Source: an uncultured Bacteriovoracaceae bacterium (lineage in GTDB: Bacteria > Bdellovibrionota > Bacteriovoracia > Bacteriovoracales > Bacteriovoracaceae). From it: a DNA stretch of 64,000 bases. Below the pieces are notes generated by a model. The model was given only the letters and a program-made list of their open reading frames with translations. It was not told the DNA's origin and did not search any database. The position numbers and the translations under genes were made by a program. Positions 44,346-54,117 of the stretch are shown here, in pieces. The DNA is taken from the NCBI GenBank assembly GCA_938017795.1, contig CALIJZ010000030.1, positions 1 to 64,000 on the forward strand. The letters are read 5' to 3'. Each line of letters opens with the position of its first letter. Position 1 is the first letter of the stretch.

Positions 44346-45158
44346 TTATATTAGTTTAATAAGAAGTAAATAAAAAGGAGCAGTAAATAGAATGCTGTCA
44401 GCTCTATCGAAAAATCCGCCATGCCCAGGTATTAGTGAGGAACTATCTTTTATTGAGTAATATCTTTTCAATTTAGATTGAATAAGATCCCCTAATATCG
44501 AGACTATAGCTAGCATCATAAAAAACAAAGCTACATTTAAGCTGGCTGAAGGAAATGCCCATGTCCAATATAGAGTCATAAAAATGGCCGTACATAATAT
44601 TCCTGCAATCGCTCCTTCACGAGTTTTATTCGGACTTACACTTTTCCATAAGGGAGTTTTTCCAAAATTCTTCCCAAAAAACCAAGCTCCAGCATCAGCA
44701 CTCATTACTAGAATAATTAAGCCAATTAAGGCATATGGAAAGCTTGCAGAATCTATAATTCTAAAAATGGTGAGAATAAAAAAAGAGAGCAAAAAAGGAC
44801 TCATTTTCTCTAGAGTATTTTTTGCTTTGATCGTTTTAAAATCAAATAAGAATGAACCCAAGAAGCAGCAGATACATAATGCTAAAAATAAAGTTCCATT
44901 ACTCCAAAGCGGAAATATATCTAGAGATGAAACAAAAAAAGAATCAAAAGCTATTATTGCGATATATGAAAAAACAGATAAGCTATAACTAGTAGAAAAT
45001 CTTTTAATTTTATAAAAGTTTGTAAACAATTCATCGCAAATCAAAAGTCCAAATAAAAAGGAGATTATCTTGGAAGGAATAATTCCAAGCCATATACTTA
45101 AAGCAAGTATTGCGATAATGACGGATGCCGATAATAATCTCTTTTGAGTTGTACTCAT
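44346..45158 (-). CDS. cdsA: Phosphatidate cytidylyltransferase
   Basis: 270 aa from the ATG at 45158, 1 nt after the uppS stop; the longer frame to 45356 only reads through uppS out of frame. About seven membrane helices and the CdsA signature SPNKTREGAIAGI with later ILGDLIQSKLKRYYSIKDSSSLIPGHGGFFDRADSILF. It makes CDP-diacylglycerol, the precursor used by PssA in the same operon. Confidence 0.92.
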   Translation of the reverse strand: MSTTQKRLLSASVIIAILALSIWLGIIPSKIISFLFGLLICDELFTNFYKIKRFSTSYSLSVFSYIAIIAFDSFFVSSLDIFPLWSNGTLFLALCICCFLGSFLFDFKTIKAKNTLEKMSPFLLSFFILTIFRIIDSASFPYALIGLIILVMSADAGAWFFGKNFGKTPLWKSVSPNKTREGAIAGILCTAIFMTLYWTWAFPSASLNVALFFMMLAIVSILGDLIQSKLKRYYSIKDSSSLIPGHGGFFDRADSILFTAPFYLLLIKLI

Positions 45159-45159
45159 T

Positions 45160-45891
45160 TTATAAATGTGTCTGGTTTTGGAACTCTGCCTGCTCGTTGG
45201 TATGAACTCCACCAAATCTCCTCTCTCGTTTTGAAACTTGAGATAGGATATCTTGAAACTCCTGTGAAGAAAAATCTGGCCAATAAGTGTTGGTAAAAAA
45301 GAGCTCAGCATAAGCTGACTGCCAAAGTAGGAAATTAGAGATTCTCTGATCTCCACCTGTTCTTATCAGAAGGTCTATATTGGGAATTTCATCATATAAA
45401 TGTTTAGAGATATTTTCTTCAGTTGCAGGAATATTCAACGAAATTAACGTATTACATGCGTCAACTATTTCGGCTCTTCCTCCATATCCAAAAGCAAATC
45501 TTAGTTTTAAACCATTATTATTTTTGGTTAAACTTTCAAGCTCTTTAACTTTTTCAAGAGTTGCCTCATTTAAGAAATCAAAGTTACCAATAACTTTAAA
45601 GTGAATATTATTTTTTAAAATTTTCTGCTTTTCTTTAATTAAGAATTTATCTAATAGTTTGAATAAAAACTTAACTTCTTGCACGGGTCGAGAAAAGTTC
45701 TCAGTACTAAAAGCATAAAGAGTTAAGGAACTTAAACCAAGATCACTAGCACGTTCAGCAATTTTAGAAACAACACCCGCTCCTCGAACATGTCCCCATA
45801 TTCTCGGTCTTGATCTGTTTTTTGCCCATCGCCCATTACCATCCATAATAATAGCAATATCTTGAATTTTACTCTTTTTAGTTAAGTTCAA
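45160..45891 (-). CDS. uppS: Undecaprenyl diphosphate synthase
   Basis: 243 aa. Cis-prenyltransferase motifs: IAIIMDGNGRWAKNR, GHVRGAG, LTLYAFSTENFSRP, FAFGYGGRAEIVDA, and PNIDLLIRTGGDQRISNFLLWQSAYAELFFTNTYWPDF. It makes the C55 lipid carrier for peptidoglycan and LPS precursors. It lies 1 nt after frr. Confidence 0.95.
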   Translation of the reverse strand: MNLTKKSKIQDIAIIMDGNGRWAKNRSRPRIWGHVRGAGVVSKIAERASDLGLSSLTLYAFSTENFSRPVQEVKFLFKLLDKFLIKEKQKILKNNIHFKVIGNFDFLNEATLEKVKELESLTKNNNGLKLRFAFGYGGRAEIVDACNTLISLNIPATEENISKHLYDEIPNIDLLIRTGGDQRISNFLLWQSAYAELFFTNTYWPDFSSQEFQDILSQVSKRERRFGGVHTNEQAEFQNQTHL

Positions 45892-45892
45892 A

Positions 45893-46450
45893 TTAGATAG
45901 TCATTAATTCTTTTTCTTTTGCGACAATAACATCATCTACTTTTCCTACAAAAGAATCTGTAACTTTTTGTATTTCTGCTTGAAACTTCTTTGTATCGTC
46001 TTCTGTAATTTCTTTTGCTTTTTCAGCTTTCTTTACAGCATCGTTTTGATCTCTACGCAGGTTTCTGATTGCAATCTTTGTTTCCTCTCCCATTTTCTTA
46101 ACAGACTTCACAAGATCTTTTCTTTTATCTTCTGTTAAAGCAGGAAAAATAATTCTAATAAGGTTTCCATCATTGGAAGGAGTTAAGCCTAAGTTAGCAT
46201 TAATAATTGCTTTTTCTATTTCACTAATAAGTGATTTATCAAATGGTTGAATCTGAAGAAGCCTCGCTTCAGGAGTACTCATTTGACCAACCTGTTTAAG
46301 GGGAGTCGCAGTTCCGTAATAATCTACAGAGACTCTATCTAAAACGGCAGGATTAGCTCGTCCAGTTCTTACTTTTAAAAGTTGTCCACTTAATTTAACA
46401 ATGGATTTCTCCATATCTTGATTGAGTGTTGTTTTAATTTGATCGATCAT
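45893..46450 (-). CDS. frr: Ribosome recycling factor
   Basis: 185 aa, usual length. Signatures: LLKVRTGRANPAVLDRVSVDYYGTATPLKQVGQMSTPEARLL, IQPFDKSLI, GNLIRIIFPALTEDKRKDLVK and the charged helical C-terminus with IRNLRRDQNDAVKKAEK. It splits post-termination ribosomes with EF-G. It lies 12 nt after pyrH, in the conserved order tsf-pyrH-frr-uppS. Confidence 0.96.
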   Translation of the reverse strand: MIDQIKTTLNQDMEKSIVKLSGQLLKVRTGRANPAVLDRVSVDYYGTATPLKQVGQMSTPEARLLQIQPFDKSLISEIEKAIINANLGLTPSNDGNLIRIIFPALTEDKRKDLVKSVKKMGEETKIAIRNLRRDQNDAVKKAEKAKEITEDDTKKFQAEIQKVTDSFVGKVDDVIVAKEKELMTI

Positions 46451-46462
46451 AAGAGTTTCCTT

Positions 46463-48149
<1,687 letters not shown>

Positions 48150-48173
48150 TTTTATATCCTTTTATCTTTAAAA

Positions 48174-49046
48174 TTAAGCGTCTTTAGTGCTTGTATCTTT
48201 TGCAGCTTCAGCGGTTGCAGTATTTTCTGCTTCAATTTCAGCTTCGATTGGATCTGCAAATTCTGCTTTAAGCTCTACATCTTTTTCATACTTTTCAATG
48301 ATTTCTTTCTCTAAGGATACATCTCTTGATGAGTCTCCATCATTTTTAGCTTTAACTTTTACGTTCTTAGAACCTTCTGTTACTGCTTGAGCAAAGTAAT
48401 TTGTAAAAAGTGAAATAGACTTAATTGCATCATCATTTCCAGGTACAACGTAATCAACATCAGTTGGGTCGCAGTTTGTATCTGTAATTGCTACAACAGG
48501 AATCTTTAAATTTTTTGCTTCTTGAATAGCAATTTTCTCACAACTTGGATCAATAACAAAAATTGCTCCAGGAAGTTTTCTCATATTCTTGATTCCACCA
48601 AGGTTTTTTTCAAGCTTATCAATGTCTTTATTGATTTTTGATTGCTCTTTTTTTGTAAGTAACTCAAAGTCACCATTAGCTTTCATCTTTTCAACTTTTC
48701 TAAGTTTATCGATAGATAAAGAGATCGTTTTGTAATTTGTTAACATTCCACCTAACCATCTATAAGTAACGTGAAAAGCTCCACACTGATCAGCAGCGTC
48801 TCTCATTACCTGAGAAGCCTGTCTTTTTGTCCCAACAAATAAAACAGACTTACCACTTGCTGCAGTCTTTTTAAGAAAGTTGTACGCCGTTTCCGCTAAA
48901 GTAACACTTTGAGCGATGTCGATGATGTAGATTCCATTTCTCTCCCCATATACATAGGGTTTCATTTTTGGATTCCACTTTTGAGTTTGATGTCCGAAAT
49001 GTGCACCTGCTTGTAACAGGTCTTCTAGAACTAGTTTGCTTGCCAT
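48174..49046 (-). CDS. rpsB: 30S ribosomal protein S2
   Basis: 290 aa. Signatures: LLQAGAHFGHQTQKWNPKMKPYVYGERNGIYIIDI, FVGTKRQASQ, YRWLGGMLTNYKTI and PVVAITDTNCDPTDVDYVVPGNDDAIKSISLFT. The C-terminus is extended by about 50 residues rich in Glu, Ala and Lys. AAAGGAG lies 7 nt before the ATG inside a structured leader, which is likely the S2 autoregulatory element. Confidence 0.96.
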   Translation of the reverse strand: MASKLVLEDLLQAGAHFGHQTQKWNPKMKPYVYGERNGIYIIDIAQSVTLAETAYNFLKKTAASGKSVLFVGTKRQASQVMRDAADQCGAFHVTYRWLGGMLTNYKTISLSIDKLRKVEKMKANGDFELLTKKEQSKINKDIDKLEKNLGGIKNMRKLPGAIFVIDPSCEKIAIQEAKNLKIPVVAITDTNCDPTDVDYVVPGNDDAIKSISLFTNYFAQAVTEGSKNVKVKAKNDGDSSRDVSLEKEIIEKYEKDVELKAEFADPIEAEIEAENTATAEAAKDTSTKDA

Positions 49047-49052
49047 GAATGT

Positions 49053-49121
49053 CTCCTTTGGTCGTTAAGCTCGCATCACCCCTGACTGCTTGACGCAGAC
49101 GTCCAAAGTTGGGGAGGTGAT
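49053..49121 (-). promoter_or_regulatory. rpsB leader with Shine-Dalgarno-sequestering pseudoknot
   Basis: In the mRNA, ATCACC(TC)CC (49121-49111) can pair with GGGGTGAT (49082-49075), closing a loop. That loop holds a small hairpin GACG-TCTG-CGTC (49103-49092) and the sequence CTTTGG (49108-49103). CTTTGG is an exact complement of CCAAAG (49061-49056), which overlaps the rpsB Shine-Dalgarno sequence. The CTTTGG final G and the hairpin share one base at 49103. This stem plus pseudoknot resembles the known S2-binding rpsB leaders, so feedback repression by S2 is likely. Confidence 0.5.
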
Positions 49122-49135
49122 TATTTTCTTCGAGA

Positions 49136-49164
49136 AATTTAACATGTCGCTATGAAAACGACAA
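49136..49164 (-). promoter_or_regulatory. Promoter of the rpsB operon
   Basis: Minus strand: TTGTCG (49164-49159), 17-nt spacer, TAAATT (49141-49136) with TGT directly before it (extended -10). The predicted transcript starts near 49129 and begins just before the leader fold. Confidence 0.55.
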
Positions 49165-49230
49165 TTCTTTATACTTAAAAGAAGGACTAATTACTAGAAT
49201 TTAGGAAATTTTAATGATTCTTTGGTGGGA

Positions 49231-49256
49231 GTCTCTAGGATTATTCTCCTAGAGAC
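49231..49256. other. Perfect 10-bp inverted repeat
   Basis: GTCTCTAGGA, a 6-nt loop, TCCTAGAGAC. It lies 33 nt after the metzincin stop on the minus strand. A T run follows only on the plus strand (AGTTTTT), so for the gene that should need it the terminator lacks its U tract. Role uncertain: transcript end protection, or a terminator against plus-strand transcription. Confidence 0.5.
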
Positions 49257-49289
49257 AGTTTTTATGGCCTTAGATATTAAAAAATAATA

Positions 49290-51047
49290 TTAACACTCAT
49301 CCTCAGCTTTCTTGTCGATCGCAAAAGGAATACTTTGTTTTCCTACTTTTGAGTCTTTCTCAACAGCATTGATAATTCCAGAGTTTCCAGTCAACTTTAG
49401 TAAATCTGCATTTTTAACCTTTAACTTTGATTTAACTTCTACTTTTTTACCAGCTGCAACTTTAATAACCTGTATTTCCTCAAGTTGAAATACTTTTGAG
49501 TCAAGGCCGATATTAAAAGCTAAAGCTCCACATTCTAGATCATTATTATTCTCAATTTTATAAACAACTTCATAGCCTGGTTGATTTGCAACGCTTACTA
49601 AGCTTGAAGTTACTTTTGTATTATCACACTTACTTCCTTCATAAGGAGGATTTTCAGAAGGGTTATCAAAAGTTAACTTAAACTTTAGAGTTTCTTTTGT
49701 AGCACCTTCAACTAACTCAACTTTACCACCAGAGAAGTTGTAGCTTTGACCACTTGAGTTTAAAACTGCGAGGTAACTTGAAACTCCACCTCTACTTAAA
49801 GAAGCTTCAGTAATATTTAATCCAATAAATTTTGAAACTTGAGAAGGGGCATCTGCATCTTCTCCTACTTTAAACCTATGCTCTAAATAATATGTTTTTG
49901 AACCACTTTTTACAGTTATAACTCTTGGCAATGTTCCACCTTCACTAAAGCTTACTCCATGACCAATAGCTTCGATTTCGTAAGTTCCATTATCAGTTAG
50001 TGTTCTTCTAAGTTCTGGACGATTATCCATTAATCCAAGCATCAATGTTTTCGGAGCATTAAAGTGAGTTACATTATCAGCAAATGAATTTCCCATTGGA
50101 CAAATTGTATGAGCATAAGTAACTCCAGGTCTTCCAGAATGTCCTAATCCCCACGTATGACCTAATTCGTGCAAGATTACATTAAACTTAGGAATTGCAA
50201 CATGAGTTCCACCATTTTTTCCACTTCCTAGAGAACCAACATTAGCAACTCCACCATAACCACAAATTGGATCATTTCCACTTAGTCCAGGAGAAGCTAC
50301 ATAGATAATTGTGTCATAGTCAGATGTTTTGTGATTTTGTAATAATCCAGCAAGATCTACATTATTTCCAATCCTAGGAGTACAATCTCCTCTACCAAAG
50401 TTTCTATTAATTTTAATTAACTCTACATCTGGTGAACCATCACCATTAGCATCGATATTGAAATCCATTTGACCACCACTATTGTCAGCAGCATATTTTT
50501 TTAATTTTTCTAAATCAGCTTTACCACGGGCTACTGAGTAAACTTTAGAAGATTCTCTGTTATTAAAGTCCATAACAATTGTTAAAATCTTTAAGCTATA
50601 ATCTTTCATACTTAGTTGTTGAATTTTTGAATTCATTACTTTCAATGAACTTACATGTAATTGCTCAATACCATTTGTATTTGCTCTAATTAAGCCTTGA
50701 TTATTTCCTTTAACCTCAATTGTATCTCCAATGCTAACACTCTCAAGATCAATATCACCGATTAACTCTAATCGACTTCCTTCTAAAGTTGTCAGGAAGT
50801 TTCTTCTACTATGTGTACCTGCTGAAAAATTATCTTGAATTTCAGAACTAAACTCTCCTACTGTTTTTTCTTCAGTAGCAAATCTAATTTCACAACTTTT
50901 ATCTCCTGAAACCCCTGGTCCTTTTGCAAAGTCTCCACCATCTTCAGTTGATACTCCTGCTGTAATTGCATTGAGGCTCGACTTAGCTCCTCCAAAACAA
51001 CCCATTAAAGTTAAACTCAAACTTAAAAATAAAATCCGTAAAATCAT
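49290..51047 (-). CDS. Metzincin-type zinc protease lipoprotein
   Basis: 585 aa. Lipoprotein signal LTLMGC (Cys17). The long zinc motif H293-E-L-G-H297-TWGLG-H303 (HExxHxxGxxH) and a following CPMGNS as Met-turn place it among metzincins (M12/M10-like). The preceding part (DVDIELIKIN, TIIYVASPGLSG) includes the strands of the catalytic fold. C-terminal beta-rich region of about 200 residues with a Cys pair is unclassified. AAAAAGGATGG lies before the ATG. A surface or secreted protease; a role in prey degradation is conceivable but not shown. Confidence 0.8.
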   Translation of the reverse strand: MILRILFLSLSLTLMGCFGGAKSSLNAITAGVSTEDGGDFAKGPGVSGDKSCEIRFATEEKTVGEFSSEIQDNFSAGTHSRRNFLTTLEGSRLELIGDIDLESVSIGDTIEVKGNNQGLIRANTNGIEQLHVSSLKVMNSKIQQLSMKDYSLKILTIVMDFNNRESSKVYSVARGKADLEKLKKYAADNSGGQMDFNIDANGDGSPDVELIKINRNFGRGDCTPRIGNNVDLAGLLQNHKTSDYDTIIYVASPGLSGNDPICGYGGVANVGSLGSGKNGGTHVAIPKFNVILHELGHTWGLGHSGRPGVTYAHTICPMGNSFADNVTHFNAPKTLMLGLMDNRPELRRTLTDNGTYEIEAIGHGVSFSEGGTLPRVITVKSGSKTYYLEHRFKVGEDADAPSQVSKFIGLNITEASLSRGGVSSYLAVLNSSGQSYNFSGGKVELVEGATKETLKFKLTFDNPSENPPYEGSKCDNTKVTSSLVSVANQPGYEVVYKIENNNDLECGALAFNIGLDSKVFQLEEIQVIKVAAGKKVEVKSKLKVKNADLLKLTGNSGIINAVEKDSKVGKQSIPFAIDKKAEDEC

Positions 51048-51203
51048 AATCCATCCTTTTTGAAATTTCCCCTACCAAAATTTTAAGTCTGATCATGGGA
51101 ATTTCAGCAAAGATAAGGATAAAACATGTAATTTAAGGTACTTAGTATTTTTAAGAGGTGAGATTTCTGCCTTGAAAACATGTCAACATGCCTTGAGGAC
51201 GAA

Positions 51204-53447
51204 TTAAATTAATACTTTTCTAGGTTTAGAGCCTTGTTGAGGACCAACAACTCCATCTGATTCCATTTCTTCAATCAAGTTAGCCGCTCTATTATAGCCA
51301 ACTTTAAGTCGTCGCTGCAAAAATGAGGCACTTGCTGATCGTGTTTCTTGAACAAGATTAACGGCATCTTTATATAATACATCTCTATTAGAGATTTCTG
51401 GAAATGTTTGATCAACTTTAACTTCATCTGGAAACCTGAGATCTCCTCCCCCACTTTCCATTTCTTCTAAAAACTCCATTGCCTGGTCATTAAACTTCGG
51501 TTGTCCTGAACTCATTTTAGCAATAAAGTTTTCAATCTCATTTTCATCTATATATGAAGCATGTAAACGCTCCATTTCAACCCCATGTTTGTAGAGCATA
51601 TCACCTTTACCTAATAACTTTTCAGCTCCCATTGAGTTTAAGATCGTTCTTGAATCAACAGGAGAGGTAACTCTGAAAGAAACTCTTGTTGGAAAGTTCG
51701 ATTTCACAAGACCAGTAATAACATCAACAGATGGTCTTTGCGTTGCAAGTACTAAATGGATACCAGATGCTCTGGCTTTTGCTGCTAGCCTACAAATATT
51801 AGTTTCAATATCTTTTCCTACTTTACTTAAAATTAGATCCGCAAACTCGTCTACGATGATAACAATATATGGAAGCTCTAGTGGTTCTCCAGTCTTATAT
51901 AGCTTTTTGATTTTTTCAACATCTTGCTTGCTAGAACGAGCCAGCTTTTCATTAAAACCGTCAATATTTCTAACTCCCATTTCTTTTAAAATGGTATAGC
52001 GTCTCTCCATTTCTTGGCAGGCCCATAGTAATGCTAGTGATGAGCTTTTTGGGTCAGTCATAACCGGCATTAACAGATGAGGGAGCTTAGAATATAAAGC
52101 AAGCTCTAATTGTTTTGGATCAACTAAGATTAATTTTAACTTATCAGGGTTAAGCTTAACTAATAAAGATACAAGAAGTGTATTGATAAACACTGACTTA
52201 CCAGCTCCAGTAGCACCTGCAACTAGCATATGCGGCATAGCTCCAAGGTCTACAACTTTAGTAGCTCCAAAAGCATCTTTACCCATAGCAATAGGTAGTT
52301 TCATTGATGAGTTTTTATAGGCCCTTGCTTTCAGTACTTCATCTAAATAGATAATCTCTCTTGGGTTTCTTGGAACTTCTATTCCCATTGTTGTTCTACC
52401 TTTAAGTGGATAGATCATTCGGATGGGAGCTCCTGATAAGGCAAGAGAGAGGTCTTCAGTTAAACCAGTTACTTTTGATACTTTGACCCCAGGTCCAAGC
52501 TCTACTTCAAATGTATCAACTACAGGCCCTTTGAGAGCATTAATAACTTTTGCTTCAATTTTAAACTCACCTAACTTATCTTCAATCCTGTTCATAATAC
52601 TTTCAAAGTATTTTTGATCTGGACCAGCAATCACTTTTCTAGACATACTCTCAAGAGAGGTAATCAATGAGTCTTGAGATTGATAAGAGCTTGTTGGCCT
52701 CTTCTTCTTTCTAGAAAGAGATCCCTTTATTTTTGAAACTTTTTGTAATGCTTTCACTGGATTAGGACGAACCGCAATTTCAGCTTTTTGTTCATCTATA
52801 AAGAATTCGTCTTTAGATAATTGTTCAAGATCTACTTCATTTTCATCTTCTTCAAGAGTCTCTTCATCAAAAACTTCATCTTCAAAATCAAATTCCTCAA
52901 AACTTTCAGAGATATTTTCTTTAGACTTTAAATTAAATAATTTTGGAATTGTGATAGATTTATATTTAGAGAAATCGATATTAAATGTAGGTCTAAAAGA
53001 AAGAACTGATTTTCCTAAAAGACAAAATGCAATACCAAATAAAGAAGCCGAACAAATTAGAAAAATTACAGAGCCACCAAAAGACTTATAATATGAATCA
53101 AGCCCAAACCCAATCATATGCGGGTAGAAATATGAACTAAAAAAACTGCCAAGAATAAATAAAAATGCAAAGCAAAGAGTACTGACAATCATATTTTTTG
53201 AACTCAAAAATTTATCATGAAGAAGTAGAAACACTCCAAAGGCCATACAAACAAACACCCCTGTATAAAATTCAATAAAAGCAAAAGCTGAAAATATATA
53301 ATAGGTAAATGAATTTGCTGAACTAGAAGATGATGAGATGTGAAAAGCATTATCAACTAATGAGTTTGAGAAAAAAAAGTAAAATGCATTAGTTAAAGCA
53401 AAAACGCCTAATCCAATAAGTAAGAAATGTCTTGAAATGACACGCAC
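51204..53447 (-). CDS. ftsK: DNA translocase FtsK/SpoIIIE
   Basis: 747 aa. Four N-terminal membrane helices, an acidic linker (about residues 175-220), a RecA-like motor with AGATGAGKSVFINTLLVSLL, VDEFADL and LATQRPSVDVITGLVKSNFPTRVSFRV, and a C-terminal winged-helix gamma domain (SASFLQRRLKVGYNRAANLIEEME) that reads KOPS-like polar sites. It pumps chromosome DNA at the septum. The start is GTG with no Shine-Dalgarno sequence; a promoter ends 6 nt before it. The membrane region begins at residue 8, so this GTG is needed. Confidence 0.94.
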   Translation of the reverse strand: MRVISRHFLLIGLGVFALTNAFYFFFSNSLVDNAFHISSSSSSANSFTYYIFSAFAFIEFYTGVFVCMAFGVFLLLHDKFLSSKNMIVSTLCFAFLFILGSFFSSYFYPHMIGFGLDSYYKSFGGSVIFLICSASLFGIAFCLLGKSVLSFRPTFNIDFSKYKSITIPKLFNLKSKENISESFEEFDFEDEVFDEETLEEDENEVDLEQLSKDEFFIDEQKAEIAVRPNPVKALQKVSKIKGSLSRKKKRPTSSYQSQDSLITSLESMSRKVIAGPDQKYFESIMNRIEDKLGEFKIEAKVINALKGPVVDTFEVELGPGVKVSKVTGLTEDLSLALSGAPIRMIYPLKGRTTMGIEVPRNPREIIYLDEVLKARAYKNSSMKLPIAMGKDAFGATKVVDLGAMPHMLVAGATGAGKSVFINTLLVSLLVKLNPDKLKLILVDPKQLELALYSKLPHLLMPVMTDPKSSSLALLWACQEMERRYTILKEMGVRNIDGFNEKLARSSKQDVEKIKKLYKTGEPLELPYIVIIVDEFADLILSKVGKDIETNICRLAAKARASGIHLVLATQRPSVDVITGLVKSNFPTRVSFRVTSPVDSRTILNSMGAEKLLGKGDMLYKHGVEMERLHASYIDENEIENFIAKMSSGQPKFNDQAMEFLEEMESGGGDLRFPDEVKVDQTFPEISNRDVLYKDAVNLVQETRSASASFLQRRLKVGYNRAANLIEEMESDGVVGPQQGSKPRKVLI

Positions 53448-53453
53448 TATTAA

Positions 53454-53482
53454 AATTTAACACGTTATTGCATAGCGTTCAA
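53454..53482 (-). promoter_or_regulatory. ftsK promoter giving a leaderless GTG-start mRNA
   Basis: Minus strand: TTGAAC (53482-53477), 17-nt spacer, TAAATT (53459-53454) with TGT before it, then 6 nt and the GTG. With the usual distance of 6-8 nt from -10 to +1, transcription starts at or next to the start codon. Confidence 0.5.
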
Positions 53483-53524
53483 AGTAGTGGAAGTATAATC
53501 TTGAGTATTTAGGTCTAAAATTAA

Positions 53525-53563
53525 AAATGCTCTTTTCGGACATTCATCCCAAAAGAGCATTTT
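53525..53563 (-). terminator. Terminator of the 5S rRNA gene
   Basis: AAATGCTCTTTT and AAAAGAGCATTT flank a GGG...TCC-containing loop region, forming a long stem with T runs on both strands. On the minus strand it follows the 5S gene by about 11 nt. It also insulates the ftsK promoter. Confidence 0.85.
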
Positions 53564-53573
53564 TTAAAAAAGG

Positions 53574-53689
53574 AGGTGCATCGTGCTATTTTGCCACCAA
53601 GTCGCCCTGGCAGTATTTTCGCCGCTGACAGGCTTAACTTCCGGGTTCGAGATGTTGCCGGGTGTTTCACTGTCGCTATAGACACACCA
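53574..53689 (-). rRNA. rrf: 5S ribosomal RNA, solitary
   Basis: On the minus strand the conserved 5S core is present (GTGAAACACCCGG, then CTCGAACCCGGAAGTTAAGC, then TCAGCGGCGAAAATACTGCC). The ends GGTGTGTC (53688-53681) and CGATGCACC (53583-53575) form the closing helix I with two G-U pairs, setting a length of about 116 nt. No 16S or 23S gene is adjacent: ftsK lies downstream and a plus-strand protein gene upstream. It has its own promoter and terminator, so it is an independent transcription unit. Confidence 0.9.
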
Positions 53690-53706
53690 AATCTGGAGTC
53701 CTGGTC

Positions 53707-53735
53707 ATACTAGTTAAGTCAGCTTTCAAAGTCAA
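53707..53735 (-). promoter_or_regulatory. Promoter of the solitary 5S gene
   Basis: Minus strand: TTGACT (53735-53730), 17-nt spacer, TAGTAT (53712-53707). Transcription would begin near 53700, about 10 nt before the mature 5S end. Confidence 0.6.
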
Positions 53736-53802
53736 CCACTTATTCAAATAAAGTGTATTTCATCTATTTTTTTCATATTATATCATTTTAAGGAGAAAAA
53801 TC

Positions 53803-54117
53803 ATGATCTTAACTAACCTTGAGTCAGTTCCAGGTAAAAGTATTTCAACCCATTTTGGACTTGTTAGCGGTAGTACAATTCGAGCAAAACATATTGGAAG
53901 AGACTTTATGGCCGGATTCAAAAATATTCTAGGAGGCGAGCTTAAGGGTTATACAGAACTTTTAAATGAATCAAGGCAAGAAGCTGTAAAAAGAATGATT
54001 GCTCAAGCAAACTCCCTGGGAGCAAATGCAATTATTAATATTAGATTCTCAACAAGTTCAATTACACAAGGAGCAGCTGAGCTTTATGTTTATGGAACAG
54101 CTGTGAGTGTTTCATAA
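53803..54117 (+). CDS. YbjQ-family (DUF74) protein
   Basis: 104 aa. The whole protein is a YbjQ/UPF0145 domain: VSGSTIRAKHIGRDFMAGFKNILGGELKGYTELLNESRQEAVKRM, then GANAIINIRFSTSSI and YVYGTAV. The family forms pentameric rings of unknown function and is often called heavy-metal-binding without proof. AAGGAG lies 8 nt before the ATG. It starts an operon with a membrane-anchored relative and an M48 protease, the stop overlapping the next start (TAATG). Confidence 0.85.
   Translation: MILTNLESVPGKSISTHFGLVSGSTIRAKHIGRDFMAGFKNILGGELKGYTELLNESRQEAVKRMIAQANSLGANAIINIRFSTSSITQGAAELYVYGTAVSVS

Noticed and set aside
45159-45356. N-terminal extension of CdsA by 66 residues
   Set aside because: This stretch is the uppS coding region read in another frame, and the ATG at 45158 follows the uppS stop by 1 nt and starts a normal CdsA.
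49231-49256. Intrinsic terminator of the metzincin gene
   Set aside because: The stem is perfect, but on the minus strand no U tract follows it, so it is listed only as an inverted repeat.
51048-51203. Possible small RNA or gene between ftsK and the metzincin gene
   Set aside because: A TTGACA box occurs but with no good -10 at the right distance, and no open frame or terminator; only a short palindrome CATGTTGACATG is seen.
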